Shown piece by piece: positions 8,169 to 15,967 of a DNA stretch of 22,708 nucleotides. The translations under genes were made by a program, and so were the position numbers. The notes below the pieces were generated by a model, which was given only the letters and a program-made list of their open reading frames with translations, did not search any database and was not told the DNA's origin. The DNA is from an uncultured Erysipelotrichaceae bacterium (GTDB lineage Bacteria > Bacillota_I > Bacilli_A > RFN20 > CAG-826), in the NCBI GenBank assembly GCA_902799855.1, contig CADCCA010000014.1, positions 1-22,708 on the forward strand, in the 5' to 3' direction. Position 1 is the first letter of the stretch, and every line of letters begins with the position of its first letter.

Positions 8169-9550
8169 CCGATTAAGAAATCTTCTTCCACGAAGTGGTA
8201 TTTGCTCTTATCATCGAAGCGCATCTTACTACCGAGAAGTTGGAAGAATGTAATTGGTCCAAGTCGACCGATAAACATTAATATCGCAATTACAATTTTG
8301 CTGCCTAAAGATAAATATGGAGTGAGGCCAGTTGAAACACCAACTGTACCAAACGCAGAGAACACTTCATATATTAAAGCGGATGATTTTGTGCTATTTA
8401 AACCAATAGCAGCGGTATCTAAATTATGCTCAAAGGCATTCATTGCAAAGAAGGCAATAAAGATAGTCGTGACCGCTAATAAAACTAAAGACATGGCTTT
8501 AACAATCACTTCGTTAGGATAACGACGGTGGAAGGAAGTCACTTTTCTACCTGTCAAGTAACAGACCATTGCTAAAACGATTATATACAAAGTAGTGGTC
8601 TTCACGCCACCAGCGGTACCAAGAGGATTACCACCAAAGAACATTAAGAAGCAAGAGAACGCTTTACTAACTACAGATAAGTTATCTTGGCTAACTGTGG
8701 CAAAGCCTGCTGTTCTACATGTCACTGACTGGAATAAAGCGTCAAATGGTGATTTAAAGCCTTCACTAATTAAGAAAGCGATAAAGCCACCTAATAATAA
8801 GACAGCAGTCATCAATAAGGAAATCTTAGTAAAGACACGGAATTGTTTTAATTTGCGTTTCGCAAAGACATCCATAACGACGACAAATGAAATACCACCT
8901 GCTACGATTAAGAACATGATATATGAACACATATAGTAATAGGCCCAGTTAGGTAAATTGTTGACAAATTGGCTACCAGCATCCCCTCTAATAAGAGAAG
9001 CAGCCCCAAATAAATCAAAGCCAGCGTTGTTATACGCGCTTATGGAGTGGAATAAGGAGTACCAAATTCCTTCTGCCTTATTATCACAGCATGTTAAGAA
9101 AACAGGTAATCCAAGTAAGAAACCTAAGATTTCAAAACTAAATGAGATGATAATAATCTTTCTAACAAATGAAACAACTTCAGCAGCGTCTTCACTGTTA
9201 ACCATTAATGAAATTAATAAACGGTCTTTGAATTGAAGTTTTCTAGAGAATAAAGTCACAAAGAATGTTAGTAAAGTAATAAATCCTAAACCACCCACTT
9301 GAATAAGAAGCATGACGATAAGTTGACCCGCAAAAGTTAATTCATCACCAATACCTTGCTTAAAACTATTTAAACCAGTCACACAAGTGGCGCTAGTGGC
9401 TAAAAACAAAGGATCAATAAAGTTGGGTGCAAAGTGATTATCTTTTCTTGTAAAAGGCATGAAAAGAAGAAGTGCACCGATGAAGATAATCACAATGAAT
9501 GACAAAATGACTAGTAAATATGGGTTTAATGTTTTCTTTTGGTTATTCAT
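8165..9550 (-). CDS. ktrB: TrkH/KtrB-family potassium uptake channel subunit
   Basis: A 461-residue polytopic membrane protein with the fourfold M1-P-M2 layout of TrkH/TrkG/KtrB. Pore-loop signatures are visible in order: A-T-C-V-T-G-L-N near residue 56, A-Y-N-N-A-G-F-D near 172, V-T-C-R-T-A-G-F-A near 277, and F-G-T-V-G-V-S-T-G-L near 405. The length is typical of KtrB (about 450). It should form the K+ (often Na+-coupled) translocating subunit and need a cytoplasmic KtrA-type RCK partner, which is not in this window. GTG at 9551-9553 directly precedes ATG 9548-9550; I prefer the ATG. There is no clear ribosome site. A terminator separates it from the upstream MBL gene, so it may have its own promoter (TATATA at about 9569-9574 on this strand). 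Its stop overlaps the convergent gene's stop. Confidence 0.92.
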   Translation of the reverse strand: MNNQKKTLNPYLLVILSFIVIIFIGALLLFMPFTRKDNHFAPNFIDPLFLATSATCVTGLNSFKQGIGDELTFAGQLIVMLLIQVGGLGFITLLTFFVTLFSRKLQFKDRLLISLMVNSEDAAEVVSFVRKIIIISFSFEILGFLLGLPVFLTCCDNKAEGIWYSLFHSISAYNNAGFDLFGAASLIRGDAGSQFVNNLPNWAYYYMCSYIMFLIVAGGISFVVVMDVFAKRKLKQFRVFTKISLLMTAVLLLGGFIAFLISEGFKSPFDALFQSVTCRTAGFATVSQDNLSVVSKAFSCFLMFFGGNPLGTAGGVKTTTLYIIVLAMVCYLTGRKVTSFHRRYPNEVIVKAMSLVLLAVTTIFIAFFAMNAFEHNLDTAAIGLNSTKSSALIYEVFSAFGTVGVSTGLTPYLSLGSKIVIAILMFIGRLGPITFFQLLGSKMRFDDKSKYHFVEEDFLIG

Positions 9551-9579
9551 CACCGATATTTTTACGCCTATATAAAGAA

Positions 9580-9606
9580 AATAGCAAGTGTTTAATGCTT
9601 GCTATT
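9580..9606 (-). terminator. Rho-independent terminator after the MBL-fold gene
   Basis: A perfect 9-bp stem (AATAGCAAG at 9580-9588 with CTTGCTATT at 9598-9606), a 9-nt loop and a T-rich run on the minus strand (TTCTTT). It starts 5 nt after the minus-strand stop at 9611 and so ends the MBL-gene transcript upstream of ktrB. The flanking A/T runs could also let it work weakly on the plus strand. Confidence 0.75.
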
Positions 9607-9610
9607 CATT

Positions 9611-10816
9611 TTAATAAGTCGGCCACGTTCGGTTTGCTTTGAACCATTCGCTATCTTTTAAGATAATAGAATTGTTGCTTCCTGTAACTAGATATTCATG
9701 TCCATCTTCGCAGTGGAAATTGATATTTCCATTCAAAGGCTTATAGCCTTTATCATCACTTGATTCAACAGTAGTAACATATACCTTATCAGTATATTTA
9801 GCAATTCTATTAACCGCATCTTGCGCTGGGAAAGTATTATCAGGATTACTTGTATATTCCGTACTACCAGCGCAGCAGCAGATGCAAACTGTCTTTGGTT
9901 TAATCACGCTCAACAAAGTATCAGTATTCGCGGTATAACTACCATGATGTCCGCCTTTGAAGAGTTCAACTTCTGGTAAATCATTTAATTCAGTCAATGA
10001 CTTTTCACCTTCTTTTTCGAGGTCTCCAGTAAAGAGGTAATTATTGTTGCCTTGAGTGAATAATGCACACACGGAGTAGTTATTTTCGTCTCCAGAAGTC
10101 TCTCTATAGAACTTTTGATCAAGGATTGTCATCGTGATTCCTTCACTCAAATCATAAACCTTCTTTGCTCCATTAGTGCCTTGGATGCAATCGTTAGCGG
10201 TGTAGTGATGAGCGATATCTCCTGAAGCGATTTTTTCATCTCTTAAGGAAATATAATTGTTATAAACCGCACTAGTAGCGTTAGTTAATGAGAAATCAAT
10301 TAATGTATCAATCTTATAGTGTTTAAGGATACCTTCAGCAGCATTTGTACCCACAAAACCAGCGATATGGTCTTGGTGAGCGTGAGTAGCGATGACATAT
10401 TCTAATTTTCCATCAGCGCAATATTGATCCACAAATTCAGAAATAGTGGCAGCGCTGCCATTTCTGCTACCTGCATCGATTAAAATATCTTTATCACCAG
10501 CTTTGATAAATGTGCTGTCACCTGTATATTTATTTCCTAATTCTAGGAAATTGATATCAATAGCGGTGGAATTACCTTGATAAGTTGATTTTGATGTATT
10601 GGTGTTTTGAGAAGAAGTTGGTTCGTTGGAATTCCCTTCCATTCTAGGGGCGACAACATTAGTGTAGACAAAATAACCACCGACACCTGCCGCTACTAAA
10701 ACAATGATGATAATGAGAACAAGCACAAATGCCACTGGGCTTTTCTTTGCTAACTTTGCTCCCGCTTTAACTGCCTTTTTAACCGCTTTCTTATTCGATG
10801 ATTTCTTATTTGCCAT
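9611..10816 (-). CDS. Membrane-anchored metallo-beta-lactamase-fold hydrolase (ComEC C-terminal-like)
   Basis: Start ATG 10816 gives 401 residues and has a GAGGG ribosome site. The longer frame to 10870 would translate a terminator. Order: a Lys/Ala-rich cytoplasmic start, one membrane helix (about 28-51), a Ser/Thr/Asn-rich extracellular linker (about 55-85), and an MBL domain with H-A-H-Q-D-H at 145-150, L-F-T-G-D-L-E and K-G-G-H-H-G-S. This is the set of the ComEC/Rec2-related family. In competence systems this domain is fused to a channel and degrades one DNA strand; here it stands alone, without channel helices, and faces outward. The substrate is unknown: extracellular nucleic acid, phosphodiesters or cell-surface compounds are possible. 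A Cys-rich C-I-C-C-C-A patch lies near residue 295. It is bounded by terminators on both sides, so it is probably monocistronic. Confidence 0.85.
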   Translation of the reverse strand: MANKKSSNKKAVKKAVKAGAKLAKKSPVAFVLVLIIIIVLVAAGVGGYFVYTNVVAPRMEGNSNEPTSSQNTNTSKSTYQGNSTAIDINFLELGNKYTGDSTFIKAGDKDILIDAGSRNGSAATISEFVDQYCADGKLEYVIATHAHQDHIAGFVGTNAAEGILKHYKIDTLIDFSLTNATSAVYNNYISLRDEKIASGDIAHHYTANDCIQGTNGAKKVYDLSEGITMTILDQKFYRETSGDENNYSVCALFTQGNNNYLFTGDLEKEGEKSLTELNDLPEVELFKGGHHGSYTANTDTLLSVIKPKTVCICCCAGSTEYTSNPDNTFPAQDAVNRIAKYTDKVYVTTVESSDDKGYKPLNGNINFHCEDGHEYLVTGSNNSIILKDSEWFKANRTWPTY

Positions 10817-10844
10817 ATTTTGTCCCTCTTTTTTATTATAAAAA

Positions 10845-10871
10845 AATGCTGATGACTTTATCATCAACATT
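10845..10871 (-). terminator. Rho-independent terminator after the choline-kinase-like gene
   Basis: On the minus strand, AATGTTGATGA (10871-10861) pairs with TCATCAGCATT (10855-10845) around a 5-nt loop, with one G-U pair, followed by a run of six T. It sits 17 nt past the stop of the upstream gene and 29 nt before the ATG of the MBL gene. Confidence 0.85.
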
Positions 10872-10888
10872 TTAATATTTTTATTTAC

Positions 10889-11746
10889 TTATTTAAGGTT
10901 ATCTAATCCCGCTTTGGCCTCTTTAGCGATGCCCATGAAGAAGTTAGCGACACCTAAGAAATCAATTTGATGGGCTTTTCCTTCTCCACGGTAGTGTTTA
11001 ATAATCGCGACTAGATACCATTGCATTGATATAAATATACGCCACAAATAGAATTTCTTGGTTTCTTCTAACGAAGGATTGCCAAAATATGCTTTTAATA
11101 ATCTTAAGCCATCATTCACGCTATTATTTGCAAAGCAAGCAATATCATAGATTGGACTATTATTGGCCATGAATTCAAAATCAATCATGTAATAGTTATT
11201 ATCATTTGGATTAAAGACAATATTACTCTTTTGGAAATCGTTGTGTGATAAGACAAGTGGATCGCTCAATAAATAATCCTTATTAGCGAATAACAACTCT
11301 TTAAAGTTACGATAATCGTCATCCAAAGAAGAGAATTCTAAGGCCTCTTTTTCAAAACCCACAAATCTTTCAAAAGGTAGATAATCAATATTACTTTTCA
11401 CCGGAGAATCATGTAACGTCCTCAATATTTTTGCGATTTTTGCTTCATCGTAATCATCTAATTTATTGAGTGATTCACCTTCAATGAATTCGTTAATCTT
11501 AATACCTGCTTTTACATCAAAATAAACATTCTTACTAGTAATACCTAATGGATAAACGATATCAAGATGTCTCTTTTCTTCTTTTCTATCAACCATCTCA
11601 TTAGCCTGTTCTGTTGGCATATATAAGATGTATTTCTTATTCTGATAATCCACTAGAAAAGAACCATTCATCATACCACCGAGAATTTGTCTTTCGATTT
11701 GCGCACTTTCACCTAAATGTAAACGGATAACTTCTTCTTTTTTCAT
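10889..11746 (-). CDS. LicA/choline-kinase-like phosphotransferase
   Basis: A 285-residue protein-kinase-like fold of the aminoglycoside phosphotransferase/choline kinase clan. The catalytic loop reads L-S-H-N-D-F-Q-K-S-N (H168, N169, D170, N175), and the metal-binding motif Y-M-I-D-F-E-F (D189, E191) is followed by PIYDIACFAN, a pattern typical of choline/ethanolamine kinases. G-G-M-M-N-G-S (23-29) is the nucleotide loop. It probably phosphorylates choline, ethanolamine or a similar small alcohol, for phosphocholine decoration or phospholipid head groups. It lies downstream of dagK-plsC, which fits lipid metabolism, but a terminator intervenes and no LicB/LicC partner is visible. ATG 11746 is chosen over an upstream start that would read through that terminator. 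No ribosome site is seen; an extended -10 lies 7 nt upstream. Confidence 0.82.
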   Translation of the reverse strand: MKKEEVIRLHLGESAQIERQILGGMMNGSFLVDYQNKKYILYMPTEQANEMVDRKEEKRHLDIVYPLGITSKNVYFDVKAGIKINEFIEGESLNKLDDYDEAKIAKILRTLHDSPVKSNIDYLPFERFVGFEKEALEFSSLDDDYRNFKELLFANKDYLLSDPLVLSHNDFQKSNIVFNPNDNNYYMIDFEFMANNSPIYDIACFANNSVNDGLRLLKAYFGNPSLEETKKFYLWRIFISMQWYLVAIIKHYRGEGKAHQIDFLGVANFFMGIAKEAKAGLDNLK

Positions 11747-11753
11747 GGCAAAA

Positions 11754-11762
11754 AATCTAGCA
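11754..11762 (-). promoter_or_regulatory. Extended -10 promoter, likely leaderless, for the choline-kinase-like gene
   Basis: On the minus strand TGC-TAGATT (extended -10, hexamer at 11759-11754) is followed by 7 nt and then ATG at 11746. There is no ribosome site between them. It lies directly downstream of the plsC terminator. The -35 region would overlap that terminator and is not convincing. Confidence 0.4.
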
Positions 11763-11770
11763 CATAAAAA

Positions 11771-11799
11771 AATAGAAAGCAATACTAATGCTCTCTATT
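11771..11799 (-). terminator. Rho-independent terminator after plsC
   Basis: On the minus strand AATAGAGAGC (11799-11790) pairs with GCTTTCTATT (11780-11771) with one G-U pair, a 9-nt loop and a following T run. It begins 12 nt after the plsC stop. Confidence 0.85.
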
Positions 11800-11811
11800 T
11801 ATTTTTGTTAA

Positions 11812-12630
11812 TTAATCTTGCAAGTCATTAAGCATGATTTTATGAACGTAATCAGATAATTCCTGAGAGTTCATATTTGCGTAGTCTTCTTTATATAAGA
11901 CTTGTACACACTTCATGATGACTTTAGTGCTCTTCCATGGATAGTTCTTATGGATTTTCGCAGTGTTTCTCATTGTCATAATGACAATTGGGCAACCAGT
12001 TTTAGTGGCAATCGCGAAGCAACCATTATGGAATTCTGATAAAACGATATGCTCTTCTTGTCTTGAGCCTTCTGGATAAACACCAACAGAAGAAGCACCA
12101 GTTCCAATTAATTCCGCGGCTTTCTTAAATTGTTCAAGTGATTGAAGTTTATCAGAACGATCAACTGGCATATAGCAGTTTCTCCACATTAAGCGGTTCG
12201 CTAATGGAATTTTCATATTGCTATCTTTAGTGATAAACGCTAGATGTCTTTTCTTAAAGACCGCAGCGACAATCATTGGATCAAATTTTGATTTATGATT
12301 GCTCACCATTAAGAATGGTTCATTAGGAATCTTTTCTAAACCAATCTTTTTAAGTCTGACTCTCGCCATCCAGTCGATATATTCCATACCGTTATCAAGT
12401 AAGAATCTCGCCCAATTAGATGGCTTAGTGTATTTCTTTTTATAAGAAGAAATGATTCTTCCGTTAATATCGTAGAAAATCCATGTAATAGCGACACCTG
12501 CAAGATAACCCGCTAAAAACATCACGATTGGACGATAAAAATCAAACCACTCTTTAACTGGCCAAAAAGTAAAAGCACTAGTAACGGAAAGTGCGACAGC
12601 ACATACGAGAGTGATAATAAATGCAAACAT
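11812..12630 (-). CDS. plsC: 1-acyl-sn-glycerol-3-phosphate acyltransferase
   Basis: A 272-residue protein with one or two N-terminal membrane helices (about 1-22 and 32-52) and a PlsC/LPLAT domain. The catalytic motif is S-N-H-K-S-K-F-D, an HX4D box with His112 and Asp117. The substrate-binding motif reads V-Y-P-E-G-S-R (about 184-190), where FPEGTRS is usual. It transfers a second acyl chain to lysophosphatidic acid at the membrane to give phosphatidic acid, the precursor of all glycerophospholipids. The ATG comes 2 nt after the dagK stop, so the pair is one coupled unit, recycling diacylglycerol and making phosphatidate. A strong terminator follows. Related lysophospholipid acyltransferases cannot be excluded. 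Confidence 0.88.
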   Translation of the reverse strand: MFAFIITLVCAVALSVTSAFTFWPVKEWFDFYRPIVMFLAGYLAGVAITWIFYDINGRIISSYKKKYTKPSNWARFLLDNGMEYIDWMARVRLKKIGLEKIPNEPFLMVSNHKSKFDPMIVAAVFKKRHLAFITKDSNMKIPLANRLMWRNCYMPVDRSDKLQSLEQFKKAAELIGTGASSVGVYPEGSRQEEHIVLSEFHNGCFAIATKTGCPIVIMTMRNTAKIHKNYPWKSTKVIMKCVQVLYKEDYANMNSQELSDYVHKIMLNDLQD

Positions 12631-12632
12631 AA

Positions 12633-13580
12633 TTATTTAGCTCTTGGAGCAACTAATTTAATCGCGTTAGGAACGACTTCAACAACAAAGTTGTTACCTT
12701 TGATCATTTCACCATCAACACAGACATCAAAATCTTCTGGTGAATTGAATTTAATTTGTTTGGCTTGACGATAGACAATTTTCTTTCTTGGTCTATCAAG
12801 GTGTTTGCCTTTTGTATAGGTACCAATAATCATACCTAAACCAAGGAATGTCATGGTCTTAAGAACACAAACATCGATTAATCCATCGTTATTTTTGCTC
12901 TTAGGAGCGCATTTGAATTGACCACCAACGAATTGACCTTGAGCCAAGGTGGCTAATAATAATTGTTTTTCGTTGAGTTTTTCATCATCAGCGAAAACTT
13001 CAATGTTATTGAAACGACCATGTTTCATCGCATCATGCTTTAAAGCATAGTCATATGGATTGGTGCCTTCTTTAGCATCTGCTGGTAAACCATGTTCTTT
13101 ATAATAGTTACCGCGAGCACCAACAATCGCGTCAAAACCAAAGTTAATAACGTTAATGGAATACCATGGTTCTTCTAAACCATCACCAGAGATTTTGCTT
13201 AAATCGATTGGTTGAGCCTCACCCTTAATTAATGGTTCAAAGTCACGATATTGTTCGATGTTTTCGTTAGTGACGCCATAATATTTAACAAAGTCATTGC
13301 CTGTACCGACTGGTAAGATAGCAAGTTCGGCATTATCAAAGCCCACTAAACCATTCGCGACTTCATGGACTGTGCCGTCTCCGCCACAAGCGTAGACTCT
13401 CACTGTATCTTTTTGTTCTTTTAAGTATTTCTTTAAAAATGGGATAACGCTTCTTGGACCTGTTGTCTCATAGACTTCAAAGTCTAAGCCAGCGAATTTT
13501 TCGTTAATGAGATTTCTAAAAGATTCGGCCTGTTCATTGTTTTTTCCTGAACCAGGATTGAAAACGATTAAATGTTTCAT
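12633..13580 (-). CDS. dagK: Diacylglycerol kinase/lipid kinase (DagK/YegS family)
   Basis: A 315-residue soluble lipid kinase. The start V-F-N-P-G-S-G-K (6-13) and the nucleotide-binding A-C-G-G-D-G-T-V-H-E (64-73), followed by P-V-G-T-G-N-D-F (90-97), are the defining signatures of the DAGK catalytic domain. The C-terminal half carries the beta-sandwich with D-G-L-I-D-V and C-V-D-G-E. It phosphorylates diacylglycerol, probably at the inner membrane face, returning it to phosphatidate. The AGAGGA ribosome site is well placed before ATG 13580. It is first gene of the dagK-plsC unit, with an extended -10 promoter upstream. Sphingosine or undecaprenol kinase activity is less likely given the motif set. 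Confidence 0.92.
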   Translation of the reverse strand: MKHLIVFNPGSGKNNEQAESFRNLINEKFAGLDFEVYETTGPRSVIPFLKKYLKEQKDTVRVYACGGDGTVHEVANGLVGFDNAELAILPVGTGNDFVKYYGVTNENIEQYRDFEPLIKGEAQPIDLSKISGDGLEEPWYSINVINFGFDAIVGARGNYYKEHGLPADAKEGTNPYDYALKHDAMKHGRFNNIEVFADDEKLNEKQLLLATLAQGQFVGGQFKCAPKSKNNDGLIDVCVLKTMTFLGLGMIIGTYTKGKHLDRPRKKIVYRQAKQIKFNSPEDFDVCVDGEMIKGNNFVVEVVPNAIKLVAPRAK

Positions 13581-13613
13581 TGTAAATATGTCCTCTTTTC
13601 AATAAACATACAA

Positions 13614-13644
13614 AATATATCACATAAAACATAAAAATAGTAAA
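13614..13644 (-). promoter_or_regulatory. Promoter of dagK-plsC
   Basis: On the minus strand an extended -10 TGA-TATATT (hexamer 13619-13614) lies downstream of a TTTACT -35 candidate (13644-13639) with a 19-nt spacer. The predicted leader is about 26 nt and includes the AGAGGA ribosome site. Confidence 0.5.
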
Positions 13645-13682
13645 ACTTATTTTTCACCCTGTGACAAAGTGCTTAAAAATGA

Positions 13683-13711
13683 TTTAAATATTTCTTAAAT
13701 ATTACTATAAT
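13683..13711 (+). promoter_or_regulatory. Promoter giving a probably leaderless mRNA for the lipoprotein gene
   Basis: A perfect TATAAT at 13706-13711, a TTTAAA -35 candidate at 13683-13688 and a 17-nt spacer. The ATG is at 13721, only 9 nt after the -10 box, so transcription would start within a few bases of the start codon. No ribosome site is present. Confidence 0.6.
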
Positions 13712-13720
13712 AAAGTCACT

Positions 13721-14227
13721 ATGAGAAACTGTTATAGAATAGCCATTTTATCTAGCGTATTCCTCCTCTCCTTAACCGGATGTCAGGGTGAAGACATTAA
13801 AGAAGCCCGTTTCTTAGAAACGAGTGACACTTTTGAATACTATGAAGGAAAATGCTATCAAGCTAGTAGAAACGATATCGTTGAAACCGCTTTCATCTTT
13901 AATCTTCCACTTAATCCAGAAGATGACCCAAGCGAATATAAATACGATTTAACTTGGAATAGAGTAGTGAATACTGATCACTTCACATTCACTGGTGGAC
14001 TTGAAGGTAAAAGAGTCATCGAAGTCTTTAGATGGAGTGATTCCATTATCAAAATCAATTATGATGGTCGTTCGGTTGATAAAGAAGCGACCTCTGGCTA
14101 TATCAAAATTAGTCCATCCGCTTTTAAAGCGCACACTAAACGCGCTCAAAGCACATACTTATATGCCTACGTCGCTGTGGGAGATGAAGTTGGCTTAGTG
14201 GACAAACCAAATCTAGACCAAGAATAA
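13721..14227 (+). CDS. Small lipoprotein of unknown function
   Basis: A 168-residue protein with a short type II signal peptide, about 20 residues ending in the lipobox L-T-G-C, so Cys21 is the predicted lipidated residue. The mature part is small, charged and beta-rich in appearance, with no motif I recognise. It is preceded by a consensus -10 box only 9 nt before the ATG. The tsaC gene starts 1 nt after its stop, so the two are probably cotranscribed; whether that means anything functional is unclear. Confidence 0.8.
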   Translation: MRNCYRIAILSSVFLLSLTGCQGEDIKEARFLETSDTFEYYEGKCYQASRNDIVETAFIFNLPLNPEDDPSEYKYDLTWNRVVNTDHFTFTGGLEGKRVIEVFRWSDSIIKINYDGRSVDKEATSGYIKISPSAFKAHTKRAQSTYLYAYVAVGDEVGLVDKPNLDQE

Positions 14228-14228
14228 A

Positions 14229-14819
14229 ATGAAACAAATATATATAGATGCTTTAGAGGCGCTCAATAATCATCAAGTGATTGCTTTTCCTACGGAAACA
14301 GTCTTTGGTTTAGGTGTCTTTTATGATGATGAAAAAGCCTATAACTTACTCAATCAAGTCAAAAGAAGAAGAGAAGATAAACCATACACAATGATGCTCT
14401 CTAAAGTTGAAGATATCTTTGAATATTCAGAAGTTGATAATCGTTATTTAAAACTCATCAAAAAATACATGCCCGGCTCATTAACTATTCTAGTTAAAAG
14501 CAAACCTAGCGTGCCTAGCTACGTGACGCATGGTACAGGTATTATAGGTATACGCATACCAAGCAACAAAGAAGCCTTAGAACTATTAGAATATGTTAAG
14601 AAGCCACTTCTAGTGCCTTCCGCGAATAGAAGAGATGAAAAACCAGCCTTAACTAGCCAAGAAGTTAAAGACATCTTCCAAGATGAAATCAAAGTAGTGG
14701 TGCCTGGTTTAACATCGACTGGCCAGCCCTCCACAATTATTGATTTAACAGGTCATGAAATAAAACTAATAAGAAAAGGTCCAATCTCTTTAGAAGAATT
14801 GAACCTTGCTATTAATTAG
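14229..14819 (+). CDS. tsaC: L-threonylcarbamoyladenylate synthase (TsaC/YrdC domain)
   Basis: A 196-residue single YrdC/Sua5-like domain. The start V-I-A-F-P-T-E-T-V-F-G-L-G matches the family PTET.YGLG motif. K-R-R-R-E-D-K-P (45-52) is the substrate-binding KxR...KP patch. M-P-G-S-L-T-I-L, G-I-R-I-P and V-P-S-A-N complete the set, with S-T-I-I-D-L near the end. It makes threonylcarbamoyl-AMP from threonine, bicarbonate and ATP for the t6A37 modification of ANN-decoding tRNAs; partners TsaB/D/E are elsewhere. The length matches the short TsaC form, without a Sua5 extension. It starts 1 nt after the lipoprotein gene, lacks a strong ribosome site, and ends in TAG, overlapping the opposing gene's stop by 4 nt. 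Confidence 0.92.
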   Translation: MKQIYIDALEALNNHQVIAFPTETVFGLGVFYDDEKAYNLLNQVKRRREDKPYTMMLSKVEDIFEYSEVDNRYLKLIKKYMPGSLTILVKSKPSVPSYVTHGTGIIGIRIPSNKEALELLEYVKKPLLVPSANRRDEKPALTSQEVKDIFQDEIKVVVPGLTSTGQPSTIIDLTGHEIKLIRKGPISLEELNLAIN

Positions 14820-15928
14820 TCTGAGAAGTCTTTGTCTTCGACAATATAGAAGTGATAATCAGGGAACTTGTCCATCAAGTTCTTTTTTATTTCTTCAATC
14901 ACAGCAGCGGAATTCTTATCTTTAAAATCCACAATGACATCGAATGAAATAGATTTGATTTCTTGATCACAATAGAATCCATGCATTTGCTTAATCGTCG
15001 GATGATTGAACACTTCTTTTCTAATGGCGTCTCTAATCTTAGCAATCTCTGAATCGCTAGAGTTAGAAGCATAAATACCAATGGTCATAATAATGCCGAA
15101 CTTTTCATATATTTGTAAGGCAATGTTTCTTGTTAATGGATGGATTTCTTTAGCGGTTAACTTATCATCAACTTCAATATGGATAGAACCAATACCGCGA
15201 TCAGGTCCATAGTTATTAACGATTAAATCGTAAGCACCCAAAACTTCCTTATTTTGACACACTAAATGCTTAATCGCTTCAGAAGTTTCTTTGCTTGTTC
15301 TTTCGCCGATAATGCTGCTTAATGAGTTTCTTAAAACACCAATACCAGACTTAAGCATGAATAAGCCAATGACCGCGCCGATATAACCTTCAATAACGAC
15401 TTTACCGTTAGTGGCTAACCAGACGATAATGGACGCTAATGTAGCAAAAGAAAGCAAAGCATCAAATAAAGCGTCAACGCCGCTTCCTTTCAAAGCTTCT
15501 GAATTAACTTTCTTACCGACATGACGGAAATATAAACCTAAAACAATCTTCACTAAAACCGCCACGCCAATCAAAATAACGGAATAAATTTCAAACTTTG
15601 GTTCGGTATGATTAACGATGCTCATAATTGATTCATAGATCGCTAATCCACCTGCCACTAAAATGATAATTCCGATGACTAAACTAGTGACATACTCGAT
15701 ACGTCCATGGCCATATGGGTGTTTTGCGTCAGGTTTCTTTTGTGATAATTTAGTGCCGACAATAGTGATGACACTACTTAAAGCATCGCTCAAGTTATTG
15801 ACTGCATCCATAATAATTGACACAGACATCGCGATTAAACCAACCACGAGCTTAATAGCGACAAGACCGAGGTTACTCAAAATACCAATAATGCTAGTTC
15901 TAACAATTATTTTGCTTCTGTTTTTCAT
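14816..15928 (-). CDS. Cation diffusion facilitator (CDF) family metal transporter
   Basis: A 370-residue protein with six predicted membrane helices in the first 210 residues and a cytoplasmic C-terminal part. Metal-site motifs are D-A-V-N-N-L-S-D (41-48) in helix 2 and D-A-L-F-D (152-156) in helix 5, with H-P-Y-G-H-G-R-I-E (70-78) between them. The DxxxD pair, in place of HxxxD, suggests Mn2+ or Fe2+ rather than Zn2+ selectivity; this is inference. It exports divalent cations, probably in exchange for protons. The cytoplasmic tail (about 215-370) is longer than the usual 80-90 residues and may hold a second ferredoxin-like unit. It follows cysE by 39 nt on the same strand with no terminator between, so they may be cotranscribed. 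No ribosome site is seen. Confidence 0.9.
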   Translation of the reverse strand: MKNRSKIIVRTSIIGILSNLGLVAIKLVVGLIAMSVSIIMDAVNNLSDALSSVITIVGTKLSQKKPDAKHPYGHGRIEYVTSLVIGIIILVAGGLAIYESIMSIVNHTEPKFEIYSVILIGVAVLVKIVLGLYFRHVGKKVNSEALKGSGVDALFDALLSFATLASIIVWLATNGKVVIEGYIGAVIGLFMLKSGIGVLRNSLSSIIGERTSKETSEAIKHLVCQNKEVLGAYDLIVNNYGPDRGIGSIHIEVDDKLTAKEIHPLTRNIALQIYEKFGIIMTIGIYASNSSDSEIAKIRDAIRKEVFNHPTIKQMHGFYCDQEIKSISFDVIVDFKDKNSAAVIEEIKKNLMDKFPDYHFYIVEDKDFSD

Positions 15929-15967
15929 AATGTATTTAATTAATCTTATGCAAAGACTAATAGAGAA

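Noticed and set aside
8202..9236. Plus-strand open frames opposite ktrB
   Set aside because: They are shadows of a clearly recognised transporter with conserved pore motifs.
9551..9610. c-di-AMP (ydaO-type) riboswitch upstream of ktrB
   Set aside because: There are only about 60 nt between genes and they hold a terminator, too short for this riboswitch.
10817..10870. N-terminal extension of the MBL protein
   Set aside because: The extension would be encoded by a terminator hairpin. The start at 10816 has a ribosome site.
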